Assembly (NCBI GenBank): GCA_016706545.1
Contig: JADJJK010000077.1
Span: 124,001 to 188,000 of the forward strand
DNA length: 64,000 bases
Source: Myxococcales bacterium
Lineage (GTDB): Bacteria; Myxococcota_A; Polyangia; Haliangiales; Haliangiaceae
Direction: 5' to 3'
The stretch's first letter is position 1; each line of letters begins with the position of its first letter. Shown here piece after piece: positions 1-7,767 of this stretch. The position numbers were made by a program, and so were the translations under genes. The notes below the pieces were generated by a model. That model did not search any database. It had not been told where the DNA came from and saw only the letters and a list, made by a program, of their open reading frames with translations.

Positions 1-1
1 C

Positions 2-611
2 ACCGCGCTCGTGCTCGTGGGCTGCGGCACCTATTCGACGAGCGATCGTCAACTCTACAGCGCGCGCCTCGAGGCAGCGCTTGGAGCCAAGGGGCGAGCG
101 CGCAGGGACGAGCTGCGCGTCGCGATCTCCAGCGCGGAAGGCTCGGGCGAGCAAGATCACCTGCTCGCCGAGCTCGGCTCCCTGTATACCGCGGCGCAGA
201 GTGTGGACCTCCTCGATGAGGACAACGAAGACGACCACGAGGGCGCGCTCTGGGTCGGCGCGCCTTACCACACCGCCGCACGGCCCCTGCGACTGACCCA
301 GAACCCCAGAACCCAGAGACCCAGATCTTCTTTTTGTTCGGTACAGAACCAGAGAGAAACATGGGCGGTGCTGTGGACGGTGGAGCGGGCGGGGCTACCA
401 GTGAGACCCGACCCTACGACAACCGGACGGAGATGGACTCGGTGGCCACAGCAGCCTGACCTTCACCTTCGAGGCCCCGGGAGAGGATGGCGCCACCGGC
501 CGCGCCGCCGAGTACGAGATCCGCATTCGCGCGGGCGAGCCGATCAACGAGTCCAACTTCGAGTCATCGATGCCGGTCTCGGTGTCGGACAGTAGGGGCG
601 GCGAGGAAGGG
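2..611 (+). pseudogene. Broken lipoprotein / FN3-like gene remnant at window edge
   Basis: The window opens inside a lipoprotein signal: the frame from base 2 reads TALVLVGCGTYS, with a lipobox ending in Cys, and continues sensibly to about base 290 (acidic stretch DEDNEDDHEGA). A lower-complexity stretch at 290-360 then ends the protein-like character. Codons 361-459 read GGAVDGGAGGATSETRPYD in a second frame. From about 432 a third frame reads SLTFTFEAPGEDGATGRAAEYEIRIRAGEPINESNF, which resembles a fibronectin-III-like strand pattern common in myxobacterial surface proteins. Three frames for one apparent product means decay or indel errors. The 3' end runs into the convergent gene at 614. 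Confidence 0.4.
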
Positions 612-613
612 CG

Positions 614-1657
614 CTACTTGGGGATGACCGAGGAGGCGAAGGTCAGGAACTCCGGGGTGAAGTTGAAGACGAGGCCCACCCCAAGGCTCAGGCCCGACTT
701 GGTCACGTCCGTGTCCTTGGCGACCATGTCACCGACCGCGAGTCCATCGGCCAGGTACTCGGAGCGCCGGAGGACTCCAGTGAGTGCCACCGAGCAGCCC
801 TGTGCCAGGTCGAACTCCGCGCCCAGGTACACCGAGCGCAGCCACTGCACGCCGTCGGAGGTGGAGGACAGGACGCCCAGACCCAGGTAGGGGGAGAAGC
901 GGTAGTACGGCTTGGCGTCGGTGAAGGTTCGGGGTGTCAGAAAAGGCGCATAGCCCACCACCATCTCGATGGCTCCGGCGCTTCCGCCTAGGTTCACGAT
1001 CTCGTGCAGCTCTCCGGCTGGCTGCTGGCGCGTGGTGTAGTGGTCCCCGAGAGATCCGTCGTAGATCGCGCTCACCCCCACGCGCAACACGCCGGAGTAC
1101 TCCTTGGGTACGTAGGCCTCGAAGTCGTGCTTGGTCGCCGGTGCCGCGCCAGCCGCGCCAGCCGCGCCAGCCGCGCCAGCCGCTGTCACCGTGACGGAGA
1201 TCGTGGCATCACCGGTGGCACGAGCACCGAAGGTCTTGATGTATGCATTGCAGGAGCCGGGGCCAACGACGCGGATGGCTGGCGGGGCGGGGGCCGCGGG
1301 CGCAGCAGCCGGCGCCCCGAGAGGTCCAGGCAGCGTGACCCCCATCTTCCCGCTCTGCGTGATCTCGATGCTCGCGATTGCGGCGGCGGGCTCCACCAGC
1401 ACGGTCACCGGCTGGTTCGCGGGCAAGAGGGTGCTCGAGTCATTGAGGGTGCCATGGCTCGCTACCAGCCGAGGCGTGGTGCCCACCATTCTGAAGCAGA
1501 GCCACGCGGCATGCTCGGTTGCGACGCCGCATGCTTGCACCTGCGGTGTACACCAGGCGTCGGCGCGCGAGAGAGAGGGCCACAGCAGGAAGCTGGCCAA
1601 GAGAAGTAGGGGGATGCGAAGATTGGAGAGGGTGCGAGGGGGCGGGTGACTGATCAC
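614..1657 (-). CDS. Secreted protein with Ala-rich linker and barrel-like C-terminal half
   Basis: The protein is 347 aa and starts at GTG 1657, chosen because AAGGAG lies 7 nt upstream (1670-1665). An N-terminal signal peptide (IPLLLLASFLLWPSLSRADA) predicts export. The middle holds a (GAA)n linker encoded by four 9-bp repeats at 1143-1178 and a short Pro/Ala linker. The C-terminal half alternates hydrophobic and polar residues with Gly/aromatic turns (YYRFSPYLGLGVLS, GLSLGVGLVFNFTP), like an outer-membrane barrel of the OmpA-like type, but no family is certain. It lies 128 bp downstream of, and in line with, the subtilase gene, so the two may share the sigma-54 transcript. Function is unknown. 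Confidence 0.6.
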   Translation of the reverse strand: MISHPPPRTLSNLRIPLLLLASFLLWPSLSRADAWCTPQVQACGVATEHAAWLCFRMVGTTPRLVASHGTLNDSSTLLPANQPVTVLVEPAAAIASIEITQSGKMGVTLPGPLGAPAAAPAAPAPPAIRVVGPGSCNAYIKTFGARATGDATISVTVTAAGAAGAAGAAGAAPATKHDFEAYVPKEYSGVLRVGVSAIYDGSLGDHYTTRQQPAGELHEIVNLGGSAGAIEMVVGYAPFLTPRTFTDAKPYYRFSPYLGLGVLSSTSDGVQWLRSVYLGAEFDLAQGCSVALTGVLRRSEYLADGLAVGDMVAKDTDVTKSGLSLGVGLVFNFTPEFLTFASSVIPK

Positions 1658-1785
1658 TGGCAAGCTCCTTGGCAGGTGGACGGGTGAGGTGGCGGCTTTT
1701 GGCCGCGAGAGGGCGAACGAAGGAGCGCGAAGGGAGCGCCAGCGGGTGGCGCTCCCTTCGCGCGAGCGGTTCCATCGGTTCGGTG

Positions 1786-3993
1786 TCAGGTCGGCGGCTT
1801 GCCGCCCAGCTCGATGTGGATGGTGATGGAGCCCGGCGCGCTCGGCGTGCGCTGGAACGACGAGGCTCGGCGGATCGAGAACGAGGCAGGGGCCCCCAGA
1901 TCATCGGCAGCGCTCGCGGTGCCCACGACGGCGACCTTTCCGGCCATCGGCGGCGGCGTCAGCGGCGGCGGAAAGATGCTGGCGGCGGCGGCCAGGGACC
2001 CCATGCCATGGACGCCGGGCGCGACCTCGAAGGTCGACGTCGGCTCGTCGTCACCGGGCTCGTCGGTCGGCGCATCGGTTGGCGTGCTGGTCGGCGTGCC
2101 GGTCGGCGCGTTGGGCTGGGTGCCGGGCTGGGCGGACACGTAGCACTGGATGCCCTCGTAGCTCCAGCCGGAGCGGCCGCTGCCCAGCTCGGTCCAGCTG
2201 GTGGTGTAGAAGTGATCGCCGATGCCGGGGTTCCAGTACCGGTACAGCGGCACCGTGCCAGCGACGCGGCTGGCGTAGACGTAGCACTGGATGCCCTCGT
2301 AGCTGTAGCCGGAGCGGCCGCCGCCGAGCTCGGCCCAGCTGGTGGTGTAGAAGTGGTCGGCGATGCCGGGGTTCCAGTACCGGTACAGGGGCACCGTGCC
2401 CGGCGCCTGCCGGGCGTGGACGTAGCACTGGACCCCCTCATAGACCCAGCCGTGGCGGCCGGCACCCAGCTCGGCCCAGCTGGTGGTGTAGAAGTGATCG
2501 CCAGCGTTGCCGTTCCAGTAGCGGTAGAGCGCGGCCAGGGCGACGCCGGCCGGCAGGGCGCGTGCGATGAGGTCGCGCAGGTTGGGCCGGTTGCCGATGC
2601 GCTCGCTGGCTGGGCGGCCGGGCGCATCCAGCTGCGGCGAGCCGGTGGAGCGCAGGAGCGCGCGCGCGCAGGCGGGTGAGAGCGGGGTGGCGCCGCGGGC
2701 GCGCAGGATGCCCTGCAGGCAGCCCAGCGTGCCCACGACGATGGGCGAGGCGCTGGAGGTGCCGCTGAACGTATCCGTGTACCAGGCGTCCTCGCTGGCG
2801 CCGCCTTGTAGATCGCCGTAGCCGGTGGTGGTCACCTCGCGGCCCCAGCCCTGCGAATCGACGGCGGCGCCGTAGTTGGAAAAATCCAGGCGCGAGCGGT
2901 CCGGACCGTGGTTGCGGCCGTGCGTGCCGGGCGGCGGCGCCCCGGCGCCCACCAGGATGGCGCCGGAGTCGCGCGCGCCGCGGCGGAACGGGTTGCTCCA
3001 GCTGGCCGGGAACCCGGCTGGGCGCTGGTCGTAGATGGGGTCATCGAGGTTCTCGGCACCGTTGCCGGCGGCCTCCACCACCAGCACCCCGCGGCTGGTG
3101 GCATAGCGGATCGCGTCGTGGTCATCCGGCCACCACTCCACCGCGATGTAGCCGCGCTGGTCGTTGCGCGCCGCGAAGGCGAACCGCGGGCCGGCGCGGT
3201 GCAGCTCGATGAGCAGGATGTCCCCGGCGCGCAGCGCGTTGGCCGCGTTGCGGATGGCGGCGGCGGAGCCCATTCCATTGCCGAAGATGGAGACGGCGCG
3301 GACGTTGGCGTCCGGGCAGATGCCGGTGACGCCGTGGCTGTTGCCGTCGCCGCCGAACTCGCCGATCACTGCGGTGCCGTGGTTGCGCCATCCCAGGTCG
3401 CTGGAAGGGATGCCGCCGATCACTCCGCCCTGGTTCTGCAGCAAGTCCTCGTGCGAGAAGCGCCAGGCGCCCTCGACATCGATGATCCGGACATCTGTGC
3501 CACGGCCCCCTGGCACGCCCCATGCGAAGCGCGCGTCGATCCCGCCGGGGGCAGCGTCCAGGTAGCCTTGACGGCTGGTGAAGTCCGGCGTGGCCGGCGG
3601 CGCAGCCTCGCTGCGGGCCACCGGGTCGTTGCTGCGATCCGGCAGCTCCGTGGCGGGCTTGATATAGGCGGCCTCGATGCGCCGATCGGCGCGGAGCTGC
3701 TCGGCCACCGCCTCGAGCTGGTCGTCGGGCGCGTCGGCCTTGTAGTACACGGACAGATCGGGAACATCAGGCGCGCCGGCGCTGGCCAGCGCGTCCGCCT
3801 CCAGCTGCACCCGCGCCTCCGATGCGCCAAAGAGCGGCGTCAACCGCGCAGGCAGCGCGTCCATGGATGCGGGCGCCTCGCTCGAGATGCGCGGCGCGCC
3901 ATCCGGCTGCGCCTTGACGATGACGATCAGCTCGCGCGGACCGAGGTTTCCGGGACTCGCTTCGCCCCGGGGCGAATCACTGTGGTTTGACAT
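1786..3993 (-). CDS. Subtilisin-like (S8) serine protease with three DUF5648-like repeats
   Basis: The protein is 735 aa. Start ATG 3993 is preferred over an upstream in-frame ATG because AGAGGGA lies just 5' of it. Residues 1-150 form an I9-like or linker region with no signal peptide. The S8 core follows, with Asp172 (IIDVEGAW, a departure from the usual DTG/DSG), His205 (NHGTAV), Asn311 (AAGNG) and Ser413 (GTSSASP). Residues about 486-635 carry three near-identical repeats of the type LYRYWN..DHFYTTSW.ELG..G..YEG.QCYV, matching DUF5648-type repeats found on lectin-like or secreted proteins; a Pro/Thr linker and tail follow. The lack of a classical export signal is odd for such repeats. A sigma-54 promoter lies 78 bp upstream and the divergent neighbour is a sigma-54 activator. 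Confidence 0.85.
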   Translation of the reverse strand: MSNHSDSPRGEASPGNLGPRELIVIVKAQPDGAPRISSEAPASMDALPARLTPLFGASEARVQLEADALASAGAPDVPDLSVYYKADAPDDQLEAVAEQLRADRRIEAAYIKPATELPDRSNDPVARSEAAPPATPDFTSRQGYLDAAPGGIDARFAWGVPGGRGTDVRIIDVEGAWRFSHEDLLQNQGGVIGGIPSSDLGWRNHGTAVIGEFGGDGNSHGVTGICPDANVRAVSIFGNGMGSAAAIRNAANALRAGDILLIELHRAGPRFAFAARNDQRGYIAVEWWPDDHDAIRYATSRGVLVVEAAGNGAENLDDPIYDQRPAGFPASWSNPFRRGARDSGAILVGAGAPPPGTHGRNHGPDRSRLDFSNYGAAVDSQGWGREVTTTGYGDLQGGASEDAWYTDTFSGTSSASPIVVGTLGCLQGILRARGATPLSPACARALLRSTGSPQLDAPGRPASERIGNRPNLRDLIARALPAGVALAALYRYWNGNAGDHFYTTSWAELGAGRHGWVYEGVQCYVHARQAPGTVPLYRYWNPGIADHFYTTSWAELGGGRSGYSYEGIQCYVYASRVAGTVPLYRYWNPGIGDHFYTTSWTELGSGRSGWSYEGIQCYVSAQPGTQPNAPTGTPTSTPTDAPTDEPGDDEPTSTFEVAPGVHGMGSLAAAASIFPPPLTPPPMAGKVAVVGTASAADDLGAPASFSIRRASSFQRTPSAPGSITIHIELGGKPPT

Positions 3994-4070
3994 GGCTTTC
4001 TCCCTCTGCGACGTGAATGGCGCGAAGCGGCCGCGACCCCTCGCGCGCCGGTTCAGCGGTGAGCCACAAG

Positions 4071-4086
4071 AGCAACGGATGTGCCA
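4071..4086 (-). promoter_or_regulatory. Sigma-54 (-24/-12) promoter of the subtilase
   Basis: The minus strand reads TGGCACATCCGTTGCT, which fits the TGGCACRNNNNTTGCW consensus at every conserved base, with the required GG-N10-GC spacing. Transcription would begin near 4060 and leave about 67 nt of leader before ATG 3993. The divergent gene encodes a GAYTGA-containing sigma-54 activator. Confidence 0.8.
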
Positions 4087-4251
4087 GCACATGCAGCGCG
4101 CGCGGTTCACGGCGCCGCTGTTCTCGGCGCGGGGCTGGCCGGTTCAAAGGGCAAGACAGAGGACGCATGCTGTCCACTGCTCTTGCAAGGCTGCCTCTGC
4201 AGCGGATCTGAGCAGCTGGGCGCAGTCGTAGTTGCAAACCCAGCGGTGGTC

Positions 4252-4275
4252 CAGCGTCGGAAATTCCGGACGCTG
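4252..4275. promoter_or_regulatory. Nested inverted repeat, possible activator site
   Basis: Arms CAGCGTC (4252-4258) and GACGCTG (4269-4275) enclose a second small palindrome GGAAATTCC. It sits about 166 bp upstream of the sigma-54 promoter on the subtilase side and 120 bp upstream of the activator start. It may instead be a hairpin in the activator leader. Confidence 0.4.
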
Positions 4276-4285
4276 CGTTTGGGGG

Positions 4286-4303
4286 TGTCGGTCAGATACG
4301 ACA
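4286..4303. promoter_or_regulatory. Palindrome TGTCG-N8-CGACA, candidate enhancer site
   Basis: A perfect inverted repeat, extendable to GTGTCG-N8-CGACAC (4285-4304), lies in the divergent region between the activator and the subtilase, about 200 bp upstream of the -24 element. The same sequence with identical spacing recurs at 11272-11289 upstream of the second sigma-54 promoter. I infer that it is the activator's binding site. Confidence 0.5.
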
Positions 4304-4395
4304 CAGGCCCAGGCGGCCCTCAGCCTTCACCTCCGCCGGCTTCTCGCATTGTGCGCGGCGGGTGGTGGCGGCAGGATGGGGGCACGGGGGAACTC

Positions 4396-5928
4396 ATGGC
4401 GTGGAATGAACAGGCCGGCCTCGCCGGTAACGACCCGGGCGCGGAGCGTGATTTCTATCGGCGCTTGCTCGATCTGGGCGCACATGGGGATGCGATGGAG
4501 CTCGATCCACTGATCGATCAAGCGCTGGCCACCATCGTCTCGGCGAGCGGCGCGCAGATCGCGTACCTCGAGCTGCGGGCTCACGACGAGGTCCCCAGCA
4601 GCGCGCCGCGGTACTGGCGCGCCCACGGCTGCAGCCACGACGAGGTCGCCTCCATCCGGCAATCGATCTCGCGCGGCATCATTGCCCGCGCCATCGAGGC
4701 TGGACGCACGATCTCCACGCCCTCCGCGGCGGAAGATCCGAGCCTCCGCGATCAGCCCAGCGTGCTGCGGCACGGCATCCAGGCTGTCATCTGCGCCCCC
4801 ATCGGCAAGCCTGCATTTGGTGTGGTGTACCTGCAGTCCGCGCGCGCTGATGAGGCGTTCGCGGCGCGCAACGCCGAGGCGGTGGAGGTGTTCGCGCGGC
4901 AGGTGTCTGCCGTGGCCAGCCAGTGCCTCTCTCGCATGCCGGGCGAGACCGTTGACGCCACCAGCGAGATCCGCAAGCAGTTCCGTTGTGATGGGCTCAT
5001 CGGTCGCTCGGTCGCCCTGGCCCGCGTGCTCACCGAGGCCGCCCAGGTGAGCCCGCTGCCGATCACCGTGCTGCTCGCCGGCCCGGTGGGCACCGGCAAG
5101 TCCGCGCTGGCGAGGGCGATCGCCAGCAACAGCCCGCGCGCAACTGCGCCCTATGTCGATCTAAACTGCGCGGCCATCCCGGAGCACCTGCTGGAGGGCG
5201 AGCTGTTTGGCGCCGAGGCCGGCGCGTACACCGGCGCTACCCGCAAGATGCCGGGTAAGGTGGCGGCGGCGCGCGGCGGCACCTTGTTCCTCGACGAGGT
5301 GGCGGAGCTCTCGCTGCCAGCGCAGGCCAAGCTGCTGCAGCTGCTGCAGGAGCGCCGGTATTATCCGCTGGGCGCGACCACGGCGGTGGTGGCCGATGTG
5401 CGGGTGATCAGCGCGACCAACGCCGATCTGCGGGCCCGGGTGGTGGAGAAGCGGTTCCGCGAGGACCTGTACTACCGGCTGGCCGTGATGACCATTGCGC
5501 TACCTGGCCTGGAGCAGCGGCGCGAGGACATCCCGGCGCTGGTCCAGCACTTCTGCGTCGAGGCGTGCAAGCGCAACGAGCTGGCGCCGCTCGCGCTCAC
5601 CCGTCGCGCGCTGCTGGCGTGCGCGGAGGCGCCGTGGCCAGGCAACATCCGCGAGCTGGGCAACGCCATCGAGGCCGCGGTGGTGCGTGCGCACTACGAG
5701 CGGGCCTCCGCCCTCGCTGAGCACCACGTCTTCCCGGCGCTGCCGCGCAACGACGGCGCGCCGTTGACCTTCCGCGAGGCCACCCAGCGGGCGCAGCGGC
5801 GCTGCGTCGAGGAATCGTTGCAGCGCAACGATTGGAACATCACTCGCACCGCGCTGGAGCTGGATGTCAACCGGCAGTATCTGCACGAGCTGATCAACAG
5901 CCTGGGCCTGCGCCGACGTGACAAGTAG
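4396..5928 (+). CDS. GAF-domain sigma-54-dependent transcriptional activator
   Basis: The protein is 510 aa, with start ATG 4396 (MAWNEQ). An N-terminal GAF-like sensor covers about residues 35-180. An AAA+ sigma-54-interaction domain follows, with Walker A GPVGTGKS (about 230), the sigma-54 contact loop GAYTGA (276-281, Tyr in place of the usual Phe) and Walker B GGTLFLDEV (about 294-302). A Fis-type helix-turn-helix forms the C-terminus (about 473-510, ITRTALELDVNRQYLHELI). Proteins of this build bind upstream sites and use ATP to open sigma-54 promoters; the GAF domain usually senses a small ligand, unknown here. The perfect sigma-54 promoter of the divergent protease and a second one at 11395 are the obvious targets. 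Confidence 0.93.
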   Translation: MAWNEQAGLAGNDPGAERDFYRRLLDLGAHGDAMELDPLIDQALATIVSASGAQIAYLELRAHDEVPSSAPRYWRAHGCSHDEVASIRQSISRGIIARAIEAGRTISTPSAAEDPSLRDQPSVLRHGIQAVICAPIGKPAFGVVYLQSARADEAFAARNAEAVEVFARQVSAVASQCLSRMPGETVDATSEIRKQFRCDGLIGRSVALARVLTEAAQVSPLPITVLLAGPVGTGKSALARAIASNSPRATAPYVDLNCAAIPEHLLEGELFGAEAGAYTGATRKMPGKVAAARGGTLFLDEVAELSLPAQAKLLQLLQERRYYPLGATTAVVADVRVISATNADLRARVVEKRFREDLYYRLAVMTIALPGLEQRREDIPALVQHFCVEACKRNELAPLALTRRALLACAEAPWPGNIRELGNAIEAAVVRAHYERASALAEHHVFPALPRNDGAPLTFREATQRAQRRCVEESLQRNDWNITRTALELDVNRQYLHELINSLGLRRRDK

Positions 5929-6006
5929 CGGTCCCGCGGTTGGATCGCGCGCTGCTGCAACTCTGCCAGTGAGATTGTAAGTCTCCTGTCCTTGTGGCTT
6001 CGGTAT

Positions 6007-6030
6007 GCGAAATGCACCACGGAATTTCGC
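6007..6030. promoter_or_regulatory. Inverted repeat upstream of the two-gene operon
   Basis: GCGAAAT (6007-6013) and ATTTCGC (6024-6030) form perfect 7-bp arms around a 10-bp spacer, immediately before the ribosome-binding site GAGAGGAGG of the 6050 gene. It could be an operator or a leader hairpin that masks the ribosome-binding site. Confidence 0.3.
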
Positions 6031-6049
6031 CTGAGAGGAGGCAAGGTCC

Positions 6050-6904
6050 ATGGCGAATCCAATCGTGTTCTATGCGTGTGAAGCGTGGTTGTCTGCAGTG
6101 CTTGCTGAGCGGGTCTGCGAGGTGTGGCTGCAGAACCCGAAGGCCATCAACTATGACAAGGGCAAGACCATCAGGATCGATCTGGGGGCCACCCCTTCGA
6201 GGAGCCTGACGGGGGTCGAGGTCGACGACTTCGTGGTCCGGATCAATGACACCGATGAGCTGGGGCTCACGACGCTTGGAGGGCGCTGGCCCATGAGTCA
6301 TCGCGGGACGGGCGCGCATGCCGCGGCGGGTGCCGTGTGGCTGGAGGAGAGCGTGTGGAAGAACGCGCAGCGGCACATGGGGCACTATCCGCCGCTCGCT
6401 GGCACTCACGAGGATCGGTGGAAGTCGTTGCTCTATCATGATGGCACCGACCGCAAGACGTGGCGGCGCTACGTTGGATATCAAGTGGAGCTGGTGTCGC
6501 GCACCGGCAGTCAGGCGACGGTCCAGGTCCGCGGTGCGCTGGATTCGGACCAGCTGCCCGGCAAAGAGGTGACCTTCGACCTGACGGACCCCCTGGCGGT
6601 CGATACCAGCCAGCCGATCCAGCTGGCGAAGCCGAACGACCACGCTGTCGTGTTCTTTCGCCTGGAATGGATGCGGAGCCATCCCAAGGTGTTCTTCATA
6701 CCCAAGCTGCCGATCGGGGAAGGAACGGGTGCGGAGTTCTCCAGACGTGCCGGTCGTGATCTCTTGGTGAGCCCCGCAGTCCTGGGGGCCGATCTGGATG
6801 ATCCGATCGACTCGCTGGAGCCGTGGCACCGGAGCCTGTACTTGCGCACCGGAGGGGCCGAATCTGCGCCGGCTTCGACGACCACTTCGAAGGATCTCAA
6901 GTGA
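6050..6904 (+). CDS. Uncharacterised protein, first gene of a coupled pair
   Basis: The protein is 284 aa with start ATG 6050 behind a strong GAGAGGAGGCAAGG ribosome-binding site. I do not recognise the family. It has no signal peptide or membrane segment, is rich in Trp and His (RWPMSHRGTGAH, RHMGHYPP, TWRRYVGYQVEL), and its middle looks like beta strands (TIRIDLGATPSRSLTGVEVDDFVVRIND). The C-terminus is Ser/Thr-rich and ends ...TTSKDLK. The stop codon overlaps the GTG start of the next gene by four bases, so the two products are almost certainly made together and may form a complex. Base composition is somewhat less extreme than in neighbouring genes, which fits an acquired module. Confidence 0.7.
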   Translation: MANPIVFYACEAWLSAVLAERVCEVWLQNPKAINYDKGKTIRIDLGATPSRSLTGVEVDDFVVRINDTDELGLTTLGGRWPMSHRGTGAHAAAGAVWLEESVWKNAQRHMGHYPPLAGTHEDRWKSLLYHDGTDRKTWRRYVGYQVELVSRTGSQATVQVRGALDSDQLPGKEVTFDLTDPLAVDTSQPIQLAKPNDHAVVFFRLEWMRSHPKVFFIPKLPIGEGTGAEFSRRAGRDLLVSPAVLGADLDDPIDSLEPWHRSLYLRTGGAESAPASTTTSKDLK

Positions 6905-7761
6905 CTACCATCTGCAGCAAGCTTGCGCCCTATCAGGGAGCGCATTTCCCTCCAGGTGCCCATGTCGTCAATCTCTCGCATGATGCGCCTGATGAATCCT
7001 TGAAGCTGGTGCACAGAACCTTGGGCGATCGCCTGATCTTGGTCGATGGGCCCAGCGAACTGGCGGCGCGCATTGGCCAGTTGCGTGACTGTGCGGAGAG
7101 ACCGTTGGTGCTGGATCTGATCTCACACACCAACGCGAACGAGCAGCTGATGGTGTTCAAGGGTTGGACGGTGAAGGCTGGAGACGAGCTGGATCGCGTG
7201 TGTGAGGCGATCCAGAAGATCTCAGATCAAGTGGCCGCAGTTCGCCTCATTGGTTGCGCTGCCGCCGGGCTCCCAGCTGGCAAAGAAGTGCTTCGCTACA
7301 TACAGGGGAAGCTCGGCAACGCTATTGAGGTCTCCGGCACCACGACGGATGTAGATGTGCTGGCGTTCCAGGACGCACAAGGCGTCCCGCAGTCGCACTA
7401 TGTCGGCGGTGCGCTGTGGCGTACTACTGATCCCGGAAAGGCTGTTTCGGTGCTGCTTGCATCCACTGGCAGAGCGCCATCGATCTTGCGCGCGGGAGTC
7501 GATGCTCGTCCCGAACTTCAAGACTTGTACAGGGAGCTTGACCCCCTGGTCGATCTTCGCAAGGCCGCTGTGCGCAATGGCCTCTTGACTCTGCCGCTGG
7601 CGACGGCGCAACTGCACTTTGTTCAGGTCGACGTCCTTGGTCCCTGGCGTTCCCTGCGCCTGTGGTCACACGACAAGCAAGTGGCGGTGGTGGTGCCGAT
7701 CGTCGAGGGACAGGAGGCTGCGTGTCGCGAGCTACTCGGGCTCGGACTCTCCGCCCAGTGA
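6901..7761 (+). CDS. Candidate clan-CD (caspase/gingipain/DUF4347-like) peptidase
   Basis: The protein is 286 aa from GTG 6901, which overlaps the previous stop in GTGA. A hydrophobic strand ends in a His motif (PLVLDLISHTNANEQLMVF, about residues 67-85) and, 30-40 residues on, a second hydrophobic strand ends in a Cys motif (VAAVRLIGCAAAGLPAGKE). It is followed by a helix and the strand IEVSGTTTDVDV. His and Cys at the ends of adjacent strands, in this order, are the hallmark of clan-CD cysteine peptidases; the layout is closest to DUF4347/gingipain-like proteins. The C-terminal 100 residues are unassigned. The fold call is my inference from spacing, not a database match. Together with the 284-aa partner it forms a two-gene cassette inside the protease/kinase island. 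Confidence 0.55.
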   Translation: MTTICSKLAPYQGAHFPPGAHVVNLSHDAPDESLKLVHRTLGDRLILVDGPSELAARIGQLRDCAERPLVLDLISHTNANEQLMVFKGWTVKAGDELDRVCEAIQKISDQVAAVRLIGCAAAGLPAGKEVLRYIQGKLGNAIEVSGTTTDVDVLAFQDAQGVPQSHYVGGALWRTTDPGKAVSVLLASTGRAPSILRAGVDARPELQDLYRELDPLVDLRKAAVRNGLLTLPLATAQLHFVQVDVLGPWRSLRLWSHDKQVAVVVPIVEGQEAACRELLGLGLSAQ

Positions 7762-7767
7762 TCGCCG

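Noticed and set aside
1004..1649. Plus-strand ORFs opposite the 614-1657 gene
   Set aside because: They are antisense to a protein with signal peptide and ribosome-binding site and show no domain.
1659..1674. TGGCAAGCTCCTTGGC as a plus-strand sigma-54 site
   Set aside because: The invariant GC of the -12 block is GG and no plus-strand gene follows; it overlaps the ribosome-binding site of the minus-strand gene.
5994..6010. Possible sigma-54 promoter (TGGC...TGC) before the 6050 operon
   Set aside because: The GG-to-GC distance is one base short and neither block fits well, unlike the two promoters reported.
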